64,000 nt of DNA. Origin: Spelaeicoccus albus (GTDB lineage Bacteria; Actinomycetota; Actinomycetes; Actinomycetales; Brevibacteriaceae). The notes below the pieces were generated by a model. That model ran no database searches, was not told where the DNA came from, and worked only from the letters and a program-made list of their open reading frames with translations. The stretch lies in assembly GCF_013409065.1 (NCBI RefSeq), contig NZ_JACBZP010000001.1, positions 2,986,518 to 3,050,517 of the forward strand, read 5' to 3'. The position numbers and the translations under genes are program-made. Of this stretch, positions 53,621 through 64,000 are shown piece by piece. Every line of letters starts with the position of its first letter. Within the stretch, counting starts at the first letter, position 1.

Positions 53621-54244
53621 TCAGGAAACGATCAGGCCCTGCGTCTTGGTGCGTGCAGCCTCGAAACGCTTCGCGACGTCGTCCCACGCCACGACGTTCC
53701 AGTAGGCCTTCACATAGTCGCCCTTCACGTTCTGATACTGAAGGTAGAAGGCGTGCTCCCACATGTCGAGCATGAGCAGCGGGATGGTGGCAGTGGCCAG
53801 ATTTCCCTGGTGATCGTAAAGCTGCTCGATGATGAGGCGCTGGCCGATGCTGTCCCAGGCCAGAATGGCCCAACCGGACCCCTGGATGCCGAGCGCGGCC
53901 GCCGTGAAGTGTGCGCGGAACGCATCGAACGATCCGAAGAAGTCGTCGATTGCCGCGGCGAGTTCACCGGTCGGCTTGTCGCCGCCGTCCGGGGACTGGT
54001 TCAGCCAGAACACCGAGTGGTTGACGTGGCCGGCCAGGTTGAACGCCAGATCCTTCTGCAGCTTGTTGACGTTGCCGAGGCTGTCGTTCGCCCGCGCGCT
54101 TTCCAACTGCTCCAACGCATTGTTGGCACCTGTCACGTACGCCTGGTGGTGCTTGTCGTGGTGCAGTTCGACGATCTTGCCGGAGATATGCGGTTCAAGC
54201 GCCCCGTAATCGTACGAGAGCTCGGGCAGTGTGTATACGCTCAC
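53621..54244 (-). CDS. sodA: Superoxide dismutase (Mn/Fe type)
   Basis: 207 residues ([20 protein letters not shown]). Metal ligands are visible: His in [20 protein letters not shown], His in [20 protein letters not shown], and Asp/His in [20 protein letters not shown]. Gly-rich [16 protein letters not shown] with a Gln-like GIQGSGW and the LYDHQ segment fit the Mn or cambialistic type. It converts superoxide to peroxide. Single gene, without a signal peptide. Confidence 0.95.
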   Translation of the reverse strand: MSVYTLPELSYDYGALEPHISGKIVELHHDKHHQAYVTGANNALEQLESARANDSLGNVNKLQKDLAFNLAGHVNHSVFWLNQSPDGGDKPTGELAAAIDDFFGSFDAFRAHFTAAALGIQGSGWAILAWDSIGQRLIIEQLYDHQGNLATATIPLLMLDMWEHAFYLQYQNVKGDYVKAYWNVVAWDDVAKRFEAARTKTQGLIVS

Positions 54245-54325
54245 GAATCCTCCTTGTGGTCGGCCCGGCCGATGTGTTGACGCCGGGGTTCATTCCCCAC
54301 CTTACGCGCGAGCGGCCGGCGTGGA

Positions 54326-55309
54326 TCAGTCGGCTTCGAGCATATCCGGAGTGAGGTTTGAATCGGTGCCGCCGATGCCGAGTTCGGCAGCGCGTTTGTC
54401 GGCCATGGCCAGCAATCGGCGGATGCGGCCGGCGACGGCGTCCTTCGTCATTTGCGGATCCGCCAGCTGGCCGAGTTCTTCCAGGCTGGCCTGCTTGTTC
54501 TCCAGACGAAGTCGGCCGGCGTACTGCAGGTGCTCGGGCACGTCGTCCCCGAGGATCTCAAGGGCGCGTTCGACACGGGCGCCGGCCGCAACCGCTGCTC
54601 GGGCCGAACGGCGGAGGTTGGCGTCGTCGAAATTCGCCAGCCGGTTCGCGGTCGCGCGAACTTCCCGACGCATGCGGCGCTCTTCCCACGCCATCACCGC
54701 ATCGTGGGCGCCCATCCGGGTCAACAGGGCCGAAATGCCGTCACCGTCACGGATGACGACCCGGTCCACGCCGCGGACGTCGCGGGCCTTGGCCGGGATG
54801 TCAAGGCGACGGGCCGCCCCGACCAGCGCCAATGCTGCTTCGGGGCCGGGGCAGGTGATTTCCATGGACGAGGACCGGCCCGGCTCGGTCAGTGACCCGT
54901 GCGCTAGGAATGCTCCGCGCCAGACAGCTTCGGCGTCCGCAATGGACCCGTTGACAACGTGTGCCGGCATGCCCCGCACGGGACGGCCGCGGCCGTCCAG
55001 CAGCCCGGTTTGACGGGCCAGCGATTCGCCGTCACGCACGATGCGCACCACGTAGCGCTTACCGCGGCGCAGGCCGGACGCATTCATCACGAGGATGTCG
55101 GACCGGTGCCCGAAGACGTCGAAGATCTCCGCACGCAGTCGCCGGGCGGCCGACCCGGTGTCCAGTTCGGCTTCGATGACGATTGACCCGGAGATGATGT
55201 GCAGGCCGCCGGCAAAGCGAAGGGTCGCGGAGATCTCGGCCTTGCGGCACGAACTCTTCGTCACCTCGAGTCGGGATAACTCGTCCTTGACTTGCGCGGT
55301 AAGGGCCAT
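54326..55309 (-). CDS. whiA: DNA-binding protein WhiA
   Basis: 327 residues ([20 protein letters not shown]). The N-terminal degenerate LAGLIDADG homing-endonuclease fold includes [18 protein letters not shown] and [20 protein letters not shown]. The C-terminal helix-turn-helix has [19 protein letters not shown] and [20 protein letters not shown]-like helices near residues 285-305. In Streptomyces WhiA with WhiB controls sporulation septation; in non-sporulating Actinobacteria it links growth and division. It lies downstream of rapZ-yvcK as usual. Confidence 0.95.
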   Translation of the reverse strand: MALTAQVKDELSRLEVTKSSCRKAEISATLRFAGGLHIISGSIVIEAELDTGSAARRLRAEIFDVFGHRSDILVMNASGLRRGKRYVVRIVRDGESLARQTGLLDGRGRPVRGMPAHVVNGSIADAEAVWRGAFLAHGSLTEPGRSSSMEITCPGPEAALALVGAARRLDIPAKARDVRGVDRVVIRDGDGISALLTRMGAHDAVMAWEERRMRREVRATANRLANFDDANLRRSARAAVAAGARVERALEILGDDVPEHLQYAGRLRLENKQASLEELGQLADPQMTKDAVAGRIRRLLAMADKRAAELGIGGTDSNLTPDMLEAD

Positions 55310-55409
55310 CTGGTTACCTGTCTGCCGGAGGGGAAATCGGGTCTATCACTATTCATGGATTATGCCCCCGCGGCGAGGTTTGACGCCACCGCACGGACGA
55401 ACTTCACTC

Positions 55410-56441
55410 TTACCACGACTCCTCGGTGAGCACGTTCGCGTCGTAACAGATATCACGGTACGCCGCAGCGAGTCGAAGTGTGTCGTGCTGGGTGCGGGTG
55501 CGTCCCGCAATGGGCCGGACGACGAGTTCGGCCCCGAACAGCTCGCGGGCGGCCCGCGCCGCATCGTCGTCGTCAACCGTGCCGGGATCGACGAGCACGT
55601 AGTCGAGGCACAGCCCCGCAGCGTGCCGCTCCAAGGCCTCCAAGTGGCCGCGGACGCTTAGCCCGTCGGTCTCCCCCGGGGCCGCCGTCAAGTTCATGGT
55701 CAGGCACTTGACGGCCGGCGATTCGATGATGCGCGCGGCAAGCTCGGGCACCAGCAGATGCGGCATGACCGACGTGTACCACGACCCCGGTCCGAGGTTG
55801 ATCAGGTCGGCGCTCTCCACCGAATCAAGAGTTTCCCTGCGCGCCGGCGGCCCGGGAGGGTCCAGCCGCAGCCGCTGGACGTCACCGGCCGTGACGGCGA
55901 GTTCGGACTGGCCGCGGACCAGGCTGAGCGATTCGGGGTCGGCCGGGTCCAGACCCGCCACATCGCCTTCGATCGTCAACGGCACCGACGACATCGGAAG
56001 CACGCGACCTTGCGCCCCGAGCAGCTTTGCCATCCAGTCGAGACCGTCGACGTGGTCGTGAAGCAACTGCCACAACGCTTCGATGAGCAGGTTGCCGACC
56101 GCATGCCCGTTCAGCGGACCTTCGGACGTGAAGCGGTGCTGGATGACGTCGCGCCAGGTGCGGCCCCATTCGTCGTCATCGCACAATGCGGCAAGCGCCA
56201 TCCGCAGGTCGCCGGGCGGCAGGCCGCCGAGTTCGCTGCGGATGCGCCCGGACGAGCCGCCGTCGTCCGCAACCGTCACGACGGCCGTCAAGTTCTCGGT
56301 GATCAGCCGGAATGCCGACAGTGACGCGTACAGTCCGTGTCCGCCGCCGAGAGCGACGACGTGCGGGCCGCCGTGATCGTCGGACGTGCCTCGCGGCAAT
56401 CCGGTGATCAGCGGCCGGGCCGGCACCCTGTTGCCCGGCAT
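55410..56441 (-). CDS. yvcK: YvcK/CofD-like gluconeogenesis factor
   Basis: 343 residues from the ATG at 56441. CofD-like Rossmann motif PHVVALGGGHGLYASLSAFR, then TAVVTVADDGGSSGRIRSEL, LPPGDLRMALAALCDDDEW, GHAVGNLLIEALW and INLGPGSWYTSVMPHLLVP. YvcK (CuvA in mycobacteria) binds UDP-sugars and supports cell wall growth on gluconeogenic carbon. The ATG shares its first base with the last base of the rapZ stop, so they are coupled. Confidence 0.95.
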   Translation of the reverse strand: MPGNRVPARPLITGLPRGTSDDHGGPHVVALGGGHGLYASLSAFRLITENLTAVVTVADDGGSSGRIRSELGGLPPGDLRMALAALCDDDEWGRTWRDVIQHRFTSEGPLNGHAVGNLLIEALWQLLHDHVDGLDWMAKLLGAQGRVLPMSSVPLTIEGDVAGLDPADPESLSLVRGQSELAVTAGDVQRLRLDPPGPPARRETLDSVESADLINLGPGSWYTSVMPHLLVPELAARIIESPAVKCLTMNLTAAPGETDGLSVRGHLEALERHAAGLCLDYVLVDPGTVDDDDAARAARELFGAELVVRPIAGRTRTQHDTLRLAAAYRDICYDANVLTEESW

Positions 56442-57325
56442 TATTCCCGCCCCAAATCACGGTGCACGGCCGACGCGGTCACGCCGGCAGAAGTCAAACG
56501 TCTGGCAAGTTCGACGGCCATGGCCACGGACCGGTGTTTGCCTCCGGTGCAGCCGATGGCGAAAGTCACGAAGTGCCTGTTCTCGCGGTCGTATCCGTCC
56601 ATCACCGGTTCGAGCGCGTACACGTAGCGGTCCAGAAAGGTCTCGGCTTCGTCGTGGCCGAGCACCCAGTCGGCGACGGGCTGGTCCGTGCCGCGCAGAT
56701 CCCGCAGCGACGGAATCCAGAACGGGTTGGGCAGAAAGCGTACGTCGATGACGTGATCGGCGTCGACCGGCAGCCCGTATTTGAAGCCGAAACTCATCAC
56801 CGTGACTCGCAGGATGCGGCCGGATTCGTTTTCCGAGAACGCTTTGATGACGGCGTCCGCAAGCTGGTGCACGTTCATCTCGGACGTGTCGATGACGATG
56901 TCGGCGACGCCGCGCACTTCGGACGTCGCATCGCGTTCGGCTTCGATGCCGTCCAGCATGCGTCCGTCGCCTTGCAACGGATGCGGCCGGCGGACCGACT
57001 CGAACCGGCGCACGAGCACGTCGTCGGCGGTGTCCAGATAGAGCACGCGGAGGGTGACGCCCTGCTCGCGCAGTTCCTTCAACGACGGCGCCAACTCGTG
57101 GTACAAGGCACGGCCGCGCACGTCGACGACCACGGCGAGCTTCGGCAGGGCCCCCTCGGCACGCCCCACGAGTTCGGCAAGCGGCCGCAGCATTTGCGGC
57201 GGCAGATTGTCGACGACGTACCAGCCCAGGTCTTCCAGGACGTTTGCCGCAGTGGTGCGGCCGGCTCCGGACATTCCGGTGACGATGAGCACTTCCGGAC
57301 CGCCCGATGCGCTCGCAGGAGTCAT
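56441..57325 (-). CDS. rapZ: RapZ family nucleotide-binding protein
   Basis: 294 residues from the ATG at 57325 ([20 protein letters not shown]), with AAGGA upstream; an ATG at 57349 is an alternative, and the much longer open frame beyond is not coding. Walker [61 protein letters not shown] and the C-terminal [20 protein letters not shown]. RapZ binds small RNA and controls amino-sugar synthesis in E. coli; in Actinobacteria its role is unclear. Normally next to uvrC, here separated by two sulfotransferase-like genes. Confidence 0.94.
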   Translation of the reverse strand: MTPASASGGPEVLIVTGMSGAGRTTAANVLEDLGWYVVDNLPPQMLRPLAELVGRAEGALPKLAVVVDVRGRALYHELAPSLKELREQGVTLRVLYLDTADDVLVRRFESVRRPHPLQGDGRMLDGIEAERDATSEVRGVADIVIDTSEMNVHQLADAVIKAFSENESGRILRVTVMSFGFKYGLPVDADHVIDVRFLPNPFWIPSLRDLRGTDQPVADWVLGHDEAETFLDRYVYALEPVMDGYDRENRHFVTFAIGCTGGKHRSVAMAVELARRLTSAGVTASAVHRDLGRE

Positions 57326-57366
57326 CTGAAGATCCTTATCTGTCGGCATACGTTCGAAAGACCAAC

Positions 57367-57797
57367 CTACCGGACGCGCCGGGTTTGTGGCATCCGCGCA
57401 TTCAGGTGGGGCACCGCGACGACCGGTACCGCAGTGCCGAGCCTTATGCACAACGGTTCCCAGCCGTCGCGGACGGACCATTCGATCAGACGCTGCTCGG
57501 CACAGTTCCGTCGGACGTCGTCCACGTGCCTTTGGTATGCCGCCATAGCGTTTTTGCGGTCGAGAAAGCCGTCCCAGCCGCCAAAATGCTCGTCCCAGAC
57601 AGCTGCGAGTCGAACTCGCGCAGTTCCGTCCGCCAGTCGACGTACTCCCCCGAACGATGCCGGTTCCACACTTCCGCGAACTCCGGTCGCCGGAAGACAT
57701 CTTGCATTTGAAAGCAGGGGCCGAAGCCGACGAGTTCCAGCGCGGCGGCAGCAGACGTCGTCCCGGTTCGCCCCCAACCCGCGCCTATTACTCGCAT
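57367..57797 (-). pseudogene. Sulfotransferase relic with internal deletion
   Basis: From the ATG at 57797 the frame reads [20 protein letters not shown] (P-loop for PAPS), [20 protein letters not shown] and [15 protein letters not shown]. Near 57595 it jumps phase to [40 protein letters not shown] and the family C-terminus [20 protein letters not shown], ending at 57367. The central part of the enzyme is missing and the frames do not match, so it is dead. It belongs to the actinobacterial sulfotransferase family with a GxGRTGT start. It lies beside a second sulfotransferase-like gene. Confidence 0.8.
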
Positions 57798-57972
57798 GGA
57801 ACCATCGTCGCACCGATCGTCGGCGATCGAATCGGATTTGTGTCCCGGTACCGGCGAACACACCTCGTTCACGTCGACGATGCTAATGGCGAAGTTGTAA
57901 TGGCCGGTGCCGTGGCTTCCCGCTCTCATCGTCACGAGACCGATCTGTTCAAGAGGGCCGGCAAGCACCATC

Positions 57973-59100
57973 CTAGCCGCGCATCTTGCGAGCGATACGG
58001 CTTTTCAAGCGCGCCCACGGCGATCTGTTCATTTGCCGCACCTGCTTTTTCAAAGCCGCGACGGTTGCCGACAACTCGTCCAGCTTCTCGTTCACGCTGC
58101 CGGTTTGGCGGTGGATCTCGGACATCTTCTTGTTGGCGGACTCGATCGCCGACGTCGTTTCCTCGGCTGTTTTCGATTGCTCAAGGCGACTGATCTCGTT
58201 GCCCAGGCTCTCGCCAATGACTGCTATCTGGCGCGGCTCGATAGTCATGGGTCCTTCGACAGGTTCGCTCGAGTCGACTCTGATCTCGCGACTGTAGCGA
58301 TGGCCCGCCGGGACGAACTCATCCACCCGGTCCATGGCGGTTTCAAGCCTATCCAGCATCACCTGCTGAATCGCCACCGGCGGATACAGCTCGTCCGGTC
58401 GGATGTCGGGCAATTCATTGCACAATTTATCGGATAACAGTCTCCCGCTCTTACCAAGCTTCCGATTGAGCACCCGCTGCAATTCGAGCTCGGTGTGCGT
58501 CATTGATCGGTTCACTGTTTCAATCGGGGGGTGTTCGAAAACCTCGGCGGGGACTTGCAGCCACTGCGCAACGCATTCCATCAGGTCGTTCTTGCACACC
58601 GAGTAATTCAAGATCGTGAGATTAACGTCCGGATTGTTGGCAAAGACTTCGAGTAGCTCGGCGGCGACGTGCGGATCGTCGTATTCGTCCCGGTACCACG
58701 ATTCCATGGACCCTGTGTTCCCATTGCGTTTGATGCTTTGCTGGTAACTGGATGCGGCGTGTTCGACGGGGTTGCGGATAAACAAGAGAATATTCGTCCT
58801 CCGTGCGCCGATATTCTCCCTCAGTTCCGCAAACTGAGCCCGAACATCCTCGTCGAGCAGCCGCCGGAACAATGTCTCTCCGCTGAGCACCATCGCTCGT
58901 TCGGCGTCCGGGCGCTGACGTGAGCGCTTTCGGAGGATCGAGCCGGCGTTACCGGCCGTGATCATCCCTTGGGACGCCAGTTCCCGGTACCGCCCTTCCG
59001 GGTATCGGAAACCGACATCGGCCAACGCTTCGGCGCTGCGTGCGAGACTGGACTGAATATAGCTCGAACCGGTCTTGCGATGACCGATATGCAAATACAA
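57973..59100 (-). CDS. Sulfotransferase-like P-loop protein with C-terminal coiled coil
   Basis: 375 residues from a TTG at 59100, the only start after an in-frame upstream stop. It opens with the PAPS-loop-like YLHIGHRKTGSSYIQSSLAR, followed by VLSGETLFRRLLDED and TNILLFIRNPVEHAASSYQQ (the 3'-phosphate binding Arg/Ser pattern). Residues from about 290 form a coiled coil (EISRLEQSKTAEETTSAIES, NEKLDELSATVAALKKQVRQ) ending in a very basic tail. Codon use is visibly lower in GC than in neighbours, suggesting transfer. The acceptor may be a cell surface glycan; that is a guess. Confidence 0.75.
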   Translation of the reverse strand: MYLHIGHRKTGSSYIQSSLARSAEALADVGFRYPEGRYRELASQGMITAGNAGSILRKRSRQRPDAERAMVLSGETLFRRLLDEDVRAQFAELRENIGARRTNILLFIRNPVEHAASSYQQSIKRNGNTGSMESWYRDEYDDPHVAAELLEVFANNPDVNLTILNYSVCKNDLMECVAQWLQVPAEVFEHPPIETVNRSMTHTELELQRVLNRKLGKSGRLLSDKLCNELPDIRPDELYPPVAIQQVMLDRLETAMDRVDEFVPAGHRYSREIRVDSSEPVEGPMTIEPRQIAVIGESLGNEISRLEQSKTAEETTSAIESANKKMSEIHRQTGSVNEKLDELSATVAALKKQVRQMNRSPWARLKSRIARKMRG

Positions 59101-59187
59101 CTCACGGGGAGAGGACTGCAGAGCAAACCACGCCTTTGTCAGATCGTCGACATTTTTTACCTAGGCAAAGTCGAGATTAGCAATAAA

Positions 59188-61074
59188 CTATTCTTCGTCG
59201 CCGGCCAGGGTCTCGGCAATTGTCTCGGCAAGTTTCGGGCCGACGCCGGACACCTCGGCCAATGCATCGACGCTTGCCGCGCGAATCTTTTTCACCGACC
59301 CGAAGTGCTTGAGCAGCGCCTTTTGCCGGGCCGCACCGAGCCCGGGGATCGCTTCGAGTTCGCTGCGGGTCATGGCCGACGCCCGGCGCGAACGGTGGTA
59401 CGTGATGGCGAACCGGTGCGCCTCGTCGCGCAGCCGCTGCAAGAGGTAGAGACCCTCGCTGGCGCGCGGCAAAATAACCGGGAACTCCTCCCCCGGCAGC
59501 CACACCTCTTCGAGCCGTTTGGCCAACCCGCACACCTGCACGTCCGTGATGCCCAGGTCGGACAGCGCCCGGACGGCGGCGGACACCTGCGGCGGGCCGC
59601 CGTCCACGACCAGGAGGTTCGGCGGGTACGCGAATTTGGCCGGGGCTTCGCTCTCCCGACCGTCGAGCGCTTCGGCTTCTGCTTCCAGGTAGCGCTGGAA
59701 TCGCCGCGACAGCACGTCGTACATGCTGGCCGTATCATCGCGTGCGGCGTCACCGCGGATGGAAAAGCGCCGGTATTCGGACTTGCGTGCCAATCCGTCC
59801 TCGAACACGACCATCGATGCGACGACGTTCGATCCGCCGGTATGGGAGATGTCGAAGCATTCGATGCGCAACAGCGCATCCGGCAGGTCCAGCGCCTCCT
59901 GGATCTCCTGCAGCGCTTGGCTGCGCGAAGTCAGATCACCGGCACGACGCGTCTTGTGCAGCACGAGCCCGTGCTCGGCGTTCTGCTTGACGGTGTCCAT
60001 GAGCGACCGTTTGTCGCCGCGGCGCGGCACCCGCACGTCAACGTGCGAGCCGCGGCGTCCGGCAAGCCACGGTGCGATCTGTTCGAGATTGGTCGGCAGA
60101 TCCGGCACCAGCACCTCGCGTGGCACCGACGACGGCTCGGCGTCGCCGTATACCTGCTGCAGCAGCTGCTCCACGAGTTCGGAGCGGTCCACGTCGTCCG
60201 TCTTCTCGACCACCCAACCGCGCTGCCCGCGAATGCGTCCGCCGCGCACGTGGAACACTTGCACCGACGCCTCCAGCTCGTCATCCGCAACGGCGAAGAT
60301 ATCGGCGTCGGTCGTATCGGGAAGCACGACTGCGCTCTTGCTCAACGCCTTGTTCAACGACGACAAGTCATCCCGCAGTTTTGCTGCCTGCTCGAAGTCG
60401 AGGGCCGCCGACGCGGCTTTCATCTTGTCCTCGAGGTCGCGCAGGAACCTGCCGGTATTGCCCGACATGAAATCCGCGAAGTTCTCGGCCATCCGGTGGT
60501 GGTCCTCGACCGAGATGCGACCGACGCACGGCGCCGCGCATTTGTCGATATACCCCAGCAGGCAGGGCCGCCCGGATTGCTGAGCCCGCTTGAACACGCC
60601 GTTCGAGCACGTGCGGATCGGGAACACGCGCAGCATCAGATCGACGGTTTCACGAATGGCCCAGATCTGCGTGTAGGGGCCGAAATATTTCGTGCCCTTC
60701 TTCTTTTTGCCGCGCATTACCTGCGCCCGCGGCACCTCGTCGCCAAGGGTGACGGCCAGGTACGGATACGATTTGTCGTCCTTGAATCGCACATTGAACC
60801 GCGGGTCGAATTCCTTGATCCACGTGTATTCGAGCTGCAACGCTTCGATCTCGCTGCCGACGACCGTCCATTCGACGCCGGCCGCCGTCATCACCATGGT
60901 GCGGGTGCGCTGATGCAGCCCGGCCGGATCGGCGAAGTACGACGTCAGCCGGGATCGCAGATTCTTGGCTTTGCCGACGTAGATCACCCGCCGGTGCGCG
61001 TCTCGGAACTTGTAGACGCCCGGCCGGGTCGGTATCTCGCCGGTCTTCGGCCGGTAAGTCTTCGGATCAGCCAC
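59188..61074 (-). CDS. uvrC: UvrABC system protein C
   Basis: 628 residues from a GTG at 61074 ([20 protein letters not shown]), overlapping the uvrA end by eight bases. GIY-YIG nuclease domain [20 protein letters not shown] at residues 15-50, a cysteine cluster [21 protein letters not shown] segment [20 protein letters not shown], RNase H-like nuclease domain ending [20 protein letters not shown] and C-terminal helix-hairpin-helix pair ([40 protein letters not shown]). It makes both incisions in nucleotide excision repair. Confidence 0.97.
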   Translation of the reverse strand: MADPKTYRPKTGEIPTRPGVYKFRDAHRRVIYVGKAKNLRSRLTSYFADPAGLHQRTRTMVMTAAGVEWTVVGSEIEALQLEYTWIKEFDPRFNVRFKDDKSYPYLAVTLGDEVPRAQVMRGKKKKGTKYFGPYTQIWAIRETVDLMLRVFPIRTCSNGVFKRAQQSGRPCLLGYIDKCAAPCVGRISVEDHHRMAENFADFMSGNTGRFLRDLEDKMKAASAALDFEQAAKLRDDLSSLNKALSKSAVVLPDTTDADIFAVADDELEASVQVFHVRGGRIRGQRGWVVEKTDDVDRSELVEQLLQQVYGDAEPSSVPREVLVPDLPTNLEQIAPWLAGRRGSHVDVRVPRRGDKRSLMDTVKQNAEHGLVLHKTRRAGDLTSRSQALQEIQEALDLPDALLRIECFDISHTGGSNVVASMVVFEDGLARKSEYRRFSIRGDAARDDTASMYDVLSRRFQRYLEAEAEALDGRESEAPAKFAYPPNLLVVDGGPPQVSAAVRALSDLGITDVQVCGLAKRLEEVWLPGEEFPVILPRASEGLYLLQRLRDEAHRFAITYHRSRRASAMTRSELEAIPGLGAARQKALLKHFGSVKKIRAASVDALAEVSGVGPKLAETIAETLAGDEE

Positions 61075-63967
61075 CGAGAACCTCGGAGAGGAACTTGCCC
61101 GTATAGCTCCCCGGCTGCGCCGCCACCTCTTCCGGGGTGCCTTGAGCGATGACGCGCCCGCCGCCGCGGCCACCTTCCGGGCCGAGGTCGATCACGAAAT
61201 CGGCGTTGGCGATGACGTCCAAGTTGTGCTCGATGATCAGCACCGTGTTGCCCTTGTCGACGAGGCCCTGCAAGACCGCCAAAAGCTTTTTGATGTCGTC
61301 GAAATGCAGGCCCGTGGTCGGCTCGTCGAGGACGTAGATCGACCGTCCCTTCGAACGTCGCTGCAATTCGGAGGCGAGCTTCACCCGCTGTGCCTCGCCC
61401 CCCGAGAGAGTTGTCGCCGGCTGACCGAGCCGCACATAGCCGAGCCCGACTTCGTTGAGCGTCGTCAAATGGCGAGCAATGCGCGGCACGGCGCCGAAGA
61501 AGTCGACTGCCTCCTCGATCGGCATGTTCAAAACGTCGGCGATGGTCTTGCCCTTGAAATGCACTTCGAGCGTCTCGCGGTTGTACCGGGCGCCGTGACA
61601 GACCTCACACGGCACGTACACATCGGGCAGGAAGTTCATTTCGATCTTCAACGTGCCGTCACCGTGGCAGGCCTCGCACCTGCCGCCTTTGACGTTGAAC
61701 GAGAACCGGCCGGGCAGGTAGCCGCGGACTTTGGCCTCCGTCGTTTCGGCGAAGAGCTTGCGGATGTGATCGAACACGCCGGTATAAGTGGCGGGGTTCG
61801 ACCGCGGCGTCCGGCCGATCGGGCTCTGGTCGACATGGACGACCTTGTCGAGCTTGTCGACGCCCGAGATGGTTTTATGCCTGCCGGGCACGTGCGAGGC
61901 ACGGTTGAGTTGATTGGCCAGCGACATGTAGAGGATGTCGTTGACCAGCGTCGACTTACCGGACCCCGACACCCCGGTGACGGCGCACATGACGCCGAGG
62001 GGGAATTCGACAGTGATGTCCTGCAGGTTGTTCTCCCGCGCGCCGATCACCGTGACGGTCTGAGCCGGGTCGACCGGGCGGCGCACCGCCGGGATCTCGA
62101 TGCGTTCTCGCCGGTCCAGATAGGCACCGGTGATTGATTCGTCGGCCGTGAGCAGTCCGTCGACCGGGCCGGAATACACCACCTTGCCGCCGTGCTCGCC
62201 CGCGCCGGGCCCGATGTCGACGACCCAATCGGAGGTGCGGATCGTGTCTTCGTCATGCTCGACGACTATCAGCGTATTGCCGAGATCGCGCAGGCGCGTG
62301 AGAGTTTCGATGAGTCGATGATTGTCGCGTTGATGCAGGCCGATCGACGGTTCGTCGAGCACGTACAGGACGCCGACGAGTCCCGACCCGATCTGCGTGG
62401 CCAGCCGGATGCGTTGTGCCTCGCCGCCGGAGAGCGAACCCGACGGTCGGTCCAGCGAGAGGTAGTCCAATCCGACGTCCAGCAGGAAGCCCAGCCGCGC
62501 GTTGATCTCCTTCATGACCTGCGCGGCGATGGTGGCCTGGCGTTTGGAGAGCGTCAGATTTGCCAGGAATTCGGCAGATTCGTCGATCGGCAAGGCGCAC
62601 ACTTCGGCAATCGACTTGCCGCCCAGCAGCACGGCAAGGGTTTCCGGCTTGAGCCTGGTGCCGCGGCACACGGGGCAAGCGACCTGCCGCATGTAGCCCT
62701 CGTAGCGTTCGCGGGCATAGTCCGATTCTGTTTCGCCGTGCTTGCGGTGCACGTACGACACGACGCCTTCGAACCCCGTCGTATAGGCGCGTTCGCGGCC
62801 GAACCTGTTCCGGTACCGCACGTGCACCTGATAGTCCTTGCCGTTCAAGATGGCCGCGCGGGCCGAGGCCTTGAGCTTCTTCCACGGCGTGTCGATGGAG
62901 AACCCGATGTCGTTCGCCAGTGCTTCGACGAGCCTGTTGAAGTATTTTGCGGTACCCGGGCCTATCGACCAGGGCACAATGGCGCCCTCGCTGATACTCA
63001 GATCGGTGTTCGGCACGAGCAGATCCTCGTCGACCTCGAGCCGGGTGCCGATGCCGCTGCACTCGGGACAGGCGCCGAACGGCGAGTTGAACGAAAACGT
63101 GCGCGGCTCGATCTCGTCGAGACTCAGCGGGTGTTCGTTTGGGCACGCCAGATGTTCGGAGTACCGGCGGGTGCGCTCCGGCGAATCCGCCGGCGCATCG
63201 ACGAAATCGGCAAGGGCAAGGCCGCCGGCCAGGCCCAGGGTGGTCTCGACCGAGTCGGTCACGCGTTGACGTGCCGACGGTTTCACGACGAGCCGGTCGA
63301 CCACGACGCTGATGGTGTGCTTGACCTGCTTTTCCAGCTTCGGCGGATCGTTCAAGGTGATCTGCTCACCATCGACGATGGCGCGCGCGTACCCCTTCGA
63401 CTGCAGCTCGGCGAACAAGTCGACGAACTCGCCCTTGCGGCCGCGGACGACCGGCGCAAGCAGTTGGAACCTGCTGCCCTCTTCCAGATCGAGCAACTGG
63501 TCGACGATTTGTTGCGGACTCTGCCGGGCGATTTCCTCGCCGCAGACCGGGCAGTGCGGGATGCCGGCACGCGCCCACAGCAGGCGCAGATAGTCGTACA
63601 CTTCGGTAATGGTGCCGACCGTCGACCGCGGGTTACGGCTCGTTGATTTCTGATCGATCGAGACGGCCGGCGACAGGCCTTCGATGAAGTCGACGTCGGG
63701 CTTGTCCATCTGACCGAGGAACTGCCGGGCGTAGGCCGACAGCGATTCGACGTACCGCCGCTGCCCCTCGGCGAAGATGGTGTCGAAAGCGAGCGATGAT
63801 TTGCCCGATCCGGACAGGCCGGTGAACACCACCATCGAATCGCGCGGGATATCGATGTCGACGCCGCGCAGATTGTGTTCGCGGGCGCCGCGCACGCTGA
63901 GCGAATCGGTCAGCGAGCCGGCTTTGGACGGAGTCGTACGGGACTTTTCGGACTTCACTGTGGTCAC
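61067..63967 (-). CDS. uvrA: UvrABC system protein A
   Basis: 966 residues, full length. First ATPase Walker [21 protein letters not shown] near residue 50, zinc module [13 protein letters not shown], signature [20 protein letters not shown], second Walker [21 protein letters not shown], second zinc finger [20 protein letters not shown] with [17 protein letters not shown], and [20 protein letters not shown]. It recognises DNA damage together with UvrB. No LexA box was seen in the 33 bases available upstream of its ATG at 63967. Confidence 0.98.
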   Translation of the reverse strand: MTTVKSEKSRTTPSKAGSLTDSLSVRGAREHNLRGVDIDIPRDSMVVFTGLSGSGKSSLAFDTIFAEGQRRYVESLSAYARQFLGQMDKPDVDFIEGLSPAVSIDQKSTSRNPRSTVGTITEVYDYLRLLWARAGIPHCPVCGEEIARQSPQQIVDQLLDLEEGSRFQLLAPVVRGRKGEFVDLFAELQSKGYARAIVDGEQITLNDPPKLEKQVKHTISVVVDRLVVKPSARQRVTDSVETTLGLAGGLALADFVDAPADSPERTRRYSEHLACPNEHPLSLDEIEPRTFSFNSPFGACPECSGIGTRLEVDEDLLVPNTDLSISEGAIVPWSIGPGTAKYFNRLVEALANDIGFSIDTPWKKLKASARAAILNGKDYQVHVRYRNRFGRERAYTTGFEGVVSYVHRKHGETESDYARERYEGYMRQVACPVCRGTRLKPETLAVLLGGKSIAEVCALPIDESAEFLANLTLSKRQATIAAQVMKEINARLGFLLDVGLDYLSLDRPSGSLSGGEAQRIRLATQIGSGLVGVLYVLDEPSIGLHQRDNHRLIETLTRLRDLGNTLIVVEHDEDTIRTSDWVVDIGPGAGEHGGKVVYSGPVDGLLTADESITGAYLDRRERIEIPAVRRPVDPAQTVTVIGARENNLQDITVEFPLGVMCAVTGVSGSGKSTLVNDILYMSLANQLNRASHVPGRHKTISGVDKLDKVVHVDQSPIGRTPRSNPATYTGVFDHIRKLFAETTEAKVRGYLPGRFSFNVKGGRCEACHGDGTLKIEMNFLPDVYVPCEVCHGARYNRETLEVHFKGKTIADVLNMPIEEAVDFFGAVPRIARHLTTLNEVGLGYVRLGQPATTLSGGEAQRVKLASELQRRSKGRSIYVLDEPTTGLHFDDIKKLLAVLQGLVDKGNTVLIIEHNLDVIANADFVIDLGPEGGRGGGRVIAQGTPEEVAAQPGSYTGKFLSEVLGG

Positions 63968-64000
63968 GTGTCTACTCTAGATCCCGGCACCGACACCGCA

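Noticed and set aside
58969-61152. 727-codon plus-strand open frame
   Set aside because: It lies antisense to uvrC and the sulfotransferase-like gene. Its composition is Arg/His-rich with no recognisable domain, and uvrC is certain on the other strand.
62192-63646. 484-codon plus-strand open frame
   Set aside because: Antisense to uvrA, whose motifs are complete.

Overview
The window is GC-rich actinobacterial chromosome. The gene order uvrA-uvrC-rapZ-yvcK-whiA ... gap-pgk-tpiA-secG ... pgl-opcA-zwf-pgi-tal-tkt-ctaB ... ctaA ... sufRBDCSUT is typical of Micrococcales. Together with an ectABC ectoine cluster, a DUF222/HNH relic, an ImuA-like gene and a type B L31 gene, it suggests a halotolerant Micrococcales organism, possibly near Brevibacteriaceae. 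That placement is an inference from synteny; no search was run.

Layout. 1-3.5 kb: 3'-truncated imuA-like gene (minus strand) behind a perfect LexA/SOS box, a DUF222 pseudogene broken by two inverted copies of a short palindromic repeat, and a NarL-type response regulator/histidine kinase pair. 3.6-12.6 kb: trmL, an aldo/keto reductase, pdxK, rpmE2, a YbaK-type deacylase, ectABC, a phosphatase-like protein, a MalY-type C-S lyase and an Lrp regulator. 12.6-18.1 kb: accessory region with a marR/MDR oxidoreductase module and a padR-DUF1048-ABC exporter module, each bounded by 3' fragments of a SpoU-type methyltransferase gene whose intact copy lies at 18.1-18.9 kb. 18.9-28.5 kb: housekeeping genes (TauE-like exporter, solo ABC ATPase, serB, sixA-like, fabI, fabG, DUF3099, SURF1, ABC-F, rnhA).

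28.7-41.7 kb: the complete SUF Fe-S cluster operon under its SufR-type regulator, an ABC-2 exporter joined to ctaA, a translationally coupled thyA-folA-sirtuin set, and ctaB. 41.9-50.0 kb: the pentose phosphate operon tkt-tal-pgi-zwf-opcA-pgl. 50.0-53.4 kb (minus strand): secG-tpiA-pgk-gap. 53.6-64 kb (minus strand): sodA, whiA, yvcK, rapZ, then two sulfotransferase-type genes (one a relic) inserted between rapZ and uvrC, then uvrC and uvrA.

The genes combine central carbon flow (oxidative and non-oxidative pentose phosphate pathway, lower glycolysis), heme A synthesis, Fe-S assembly, osmoprotection, nucleotide excision repair and SOS mutagenesis. The most unusual structures are the methyltransferase-anchored accessory region, large perfect palindromes between convergent genes (5.9 and 40.5 kb) plus a six-copy motif array at 28.6 kb, and the sulfotransferase insertion in an otherwise conserved cluster. 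No tRNA, rRNA, CRISPR array or insertion sequence was recognised.
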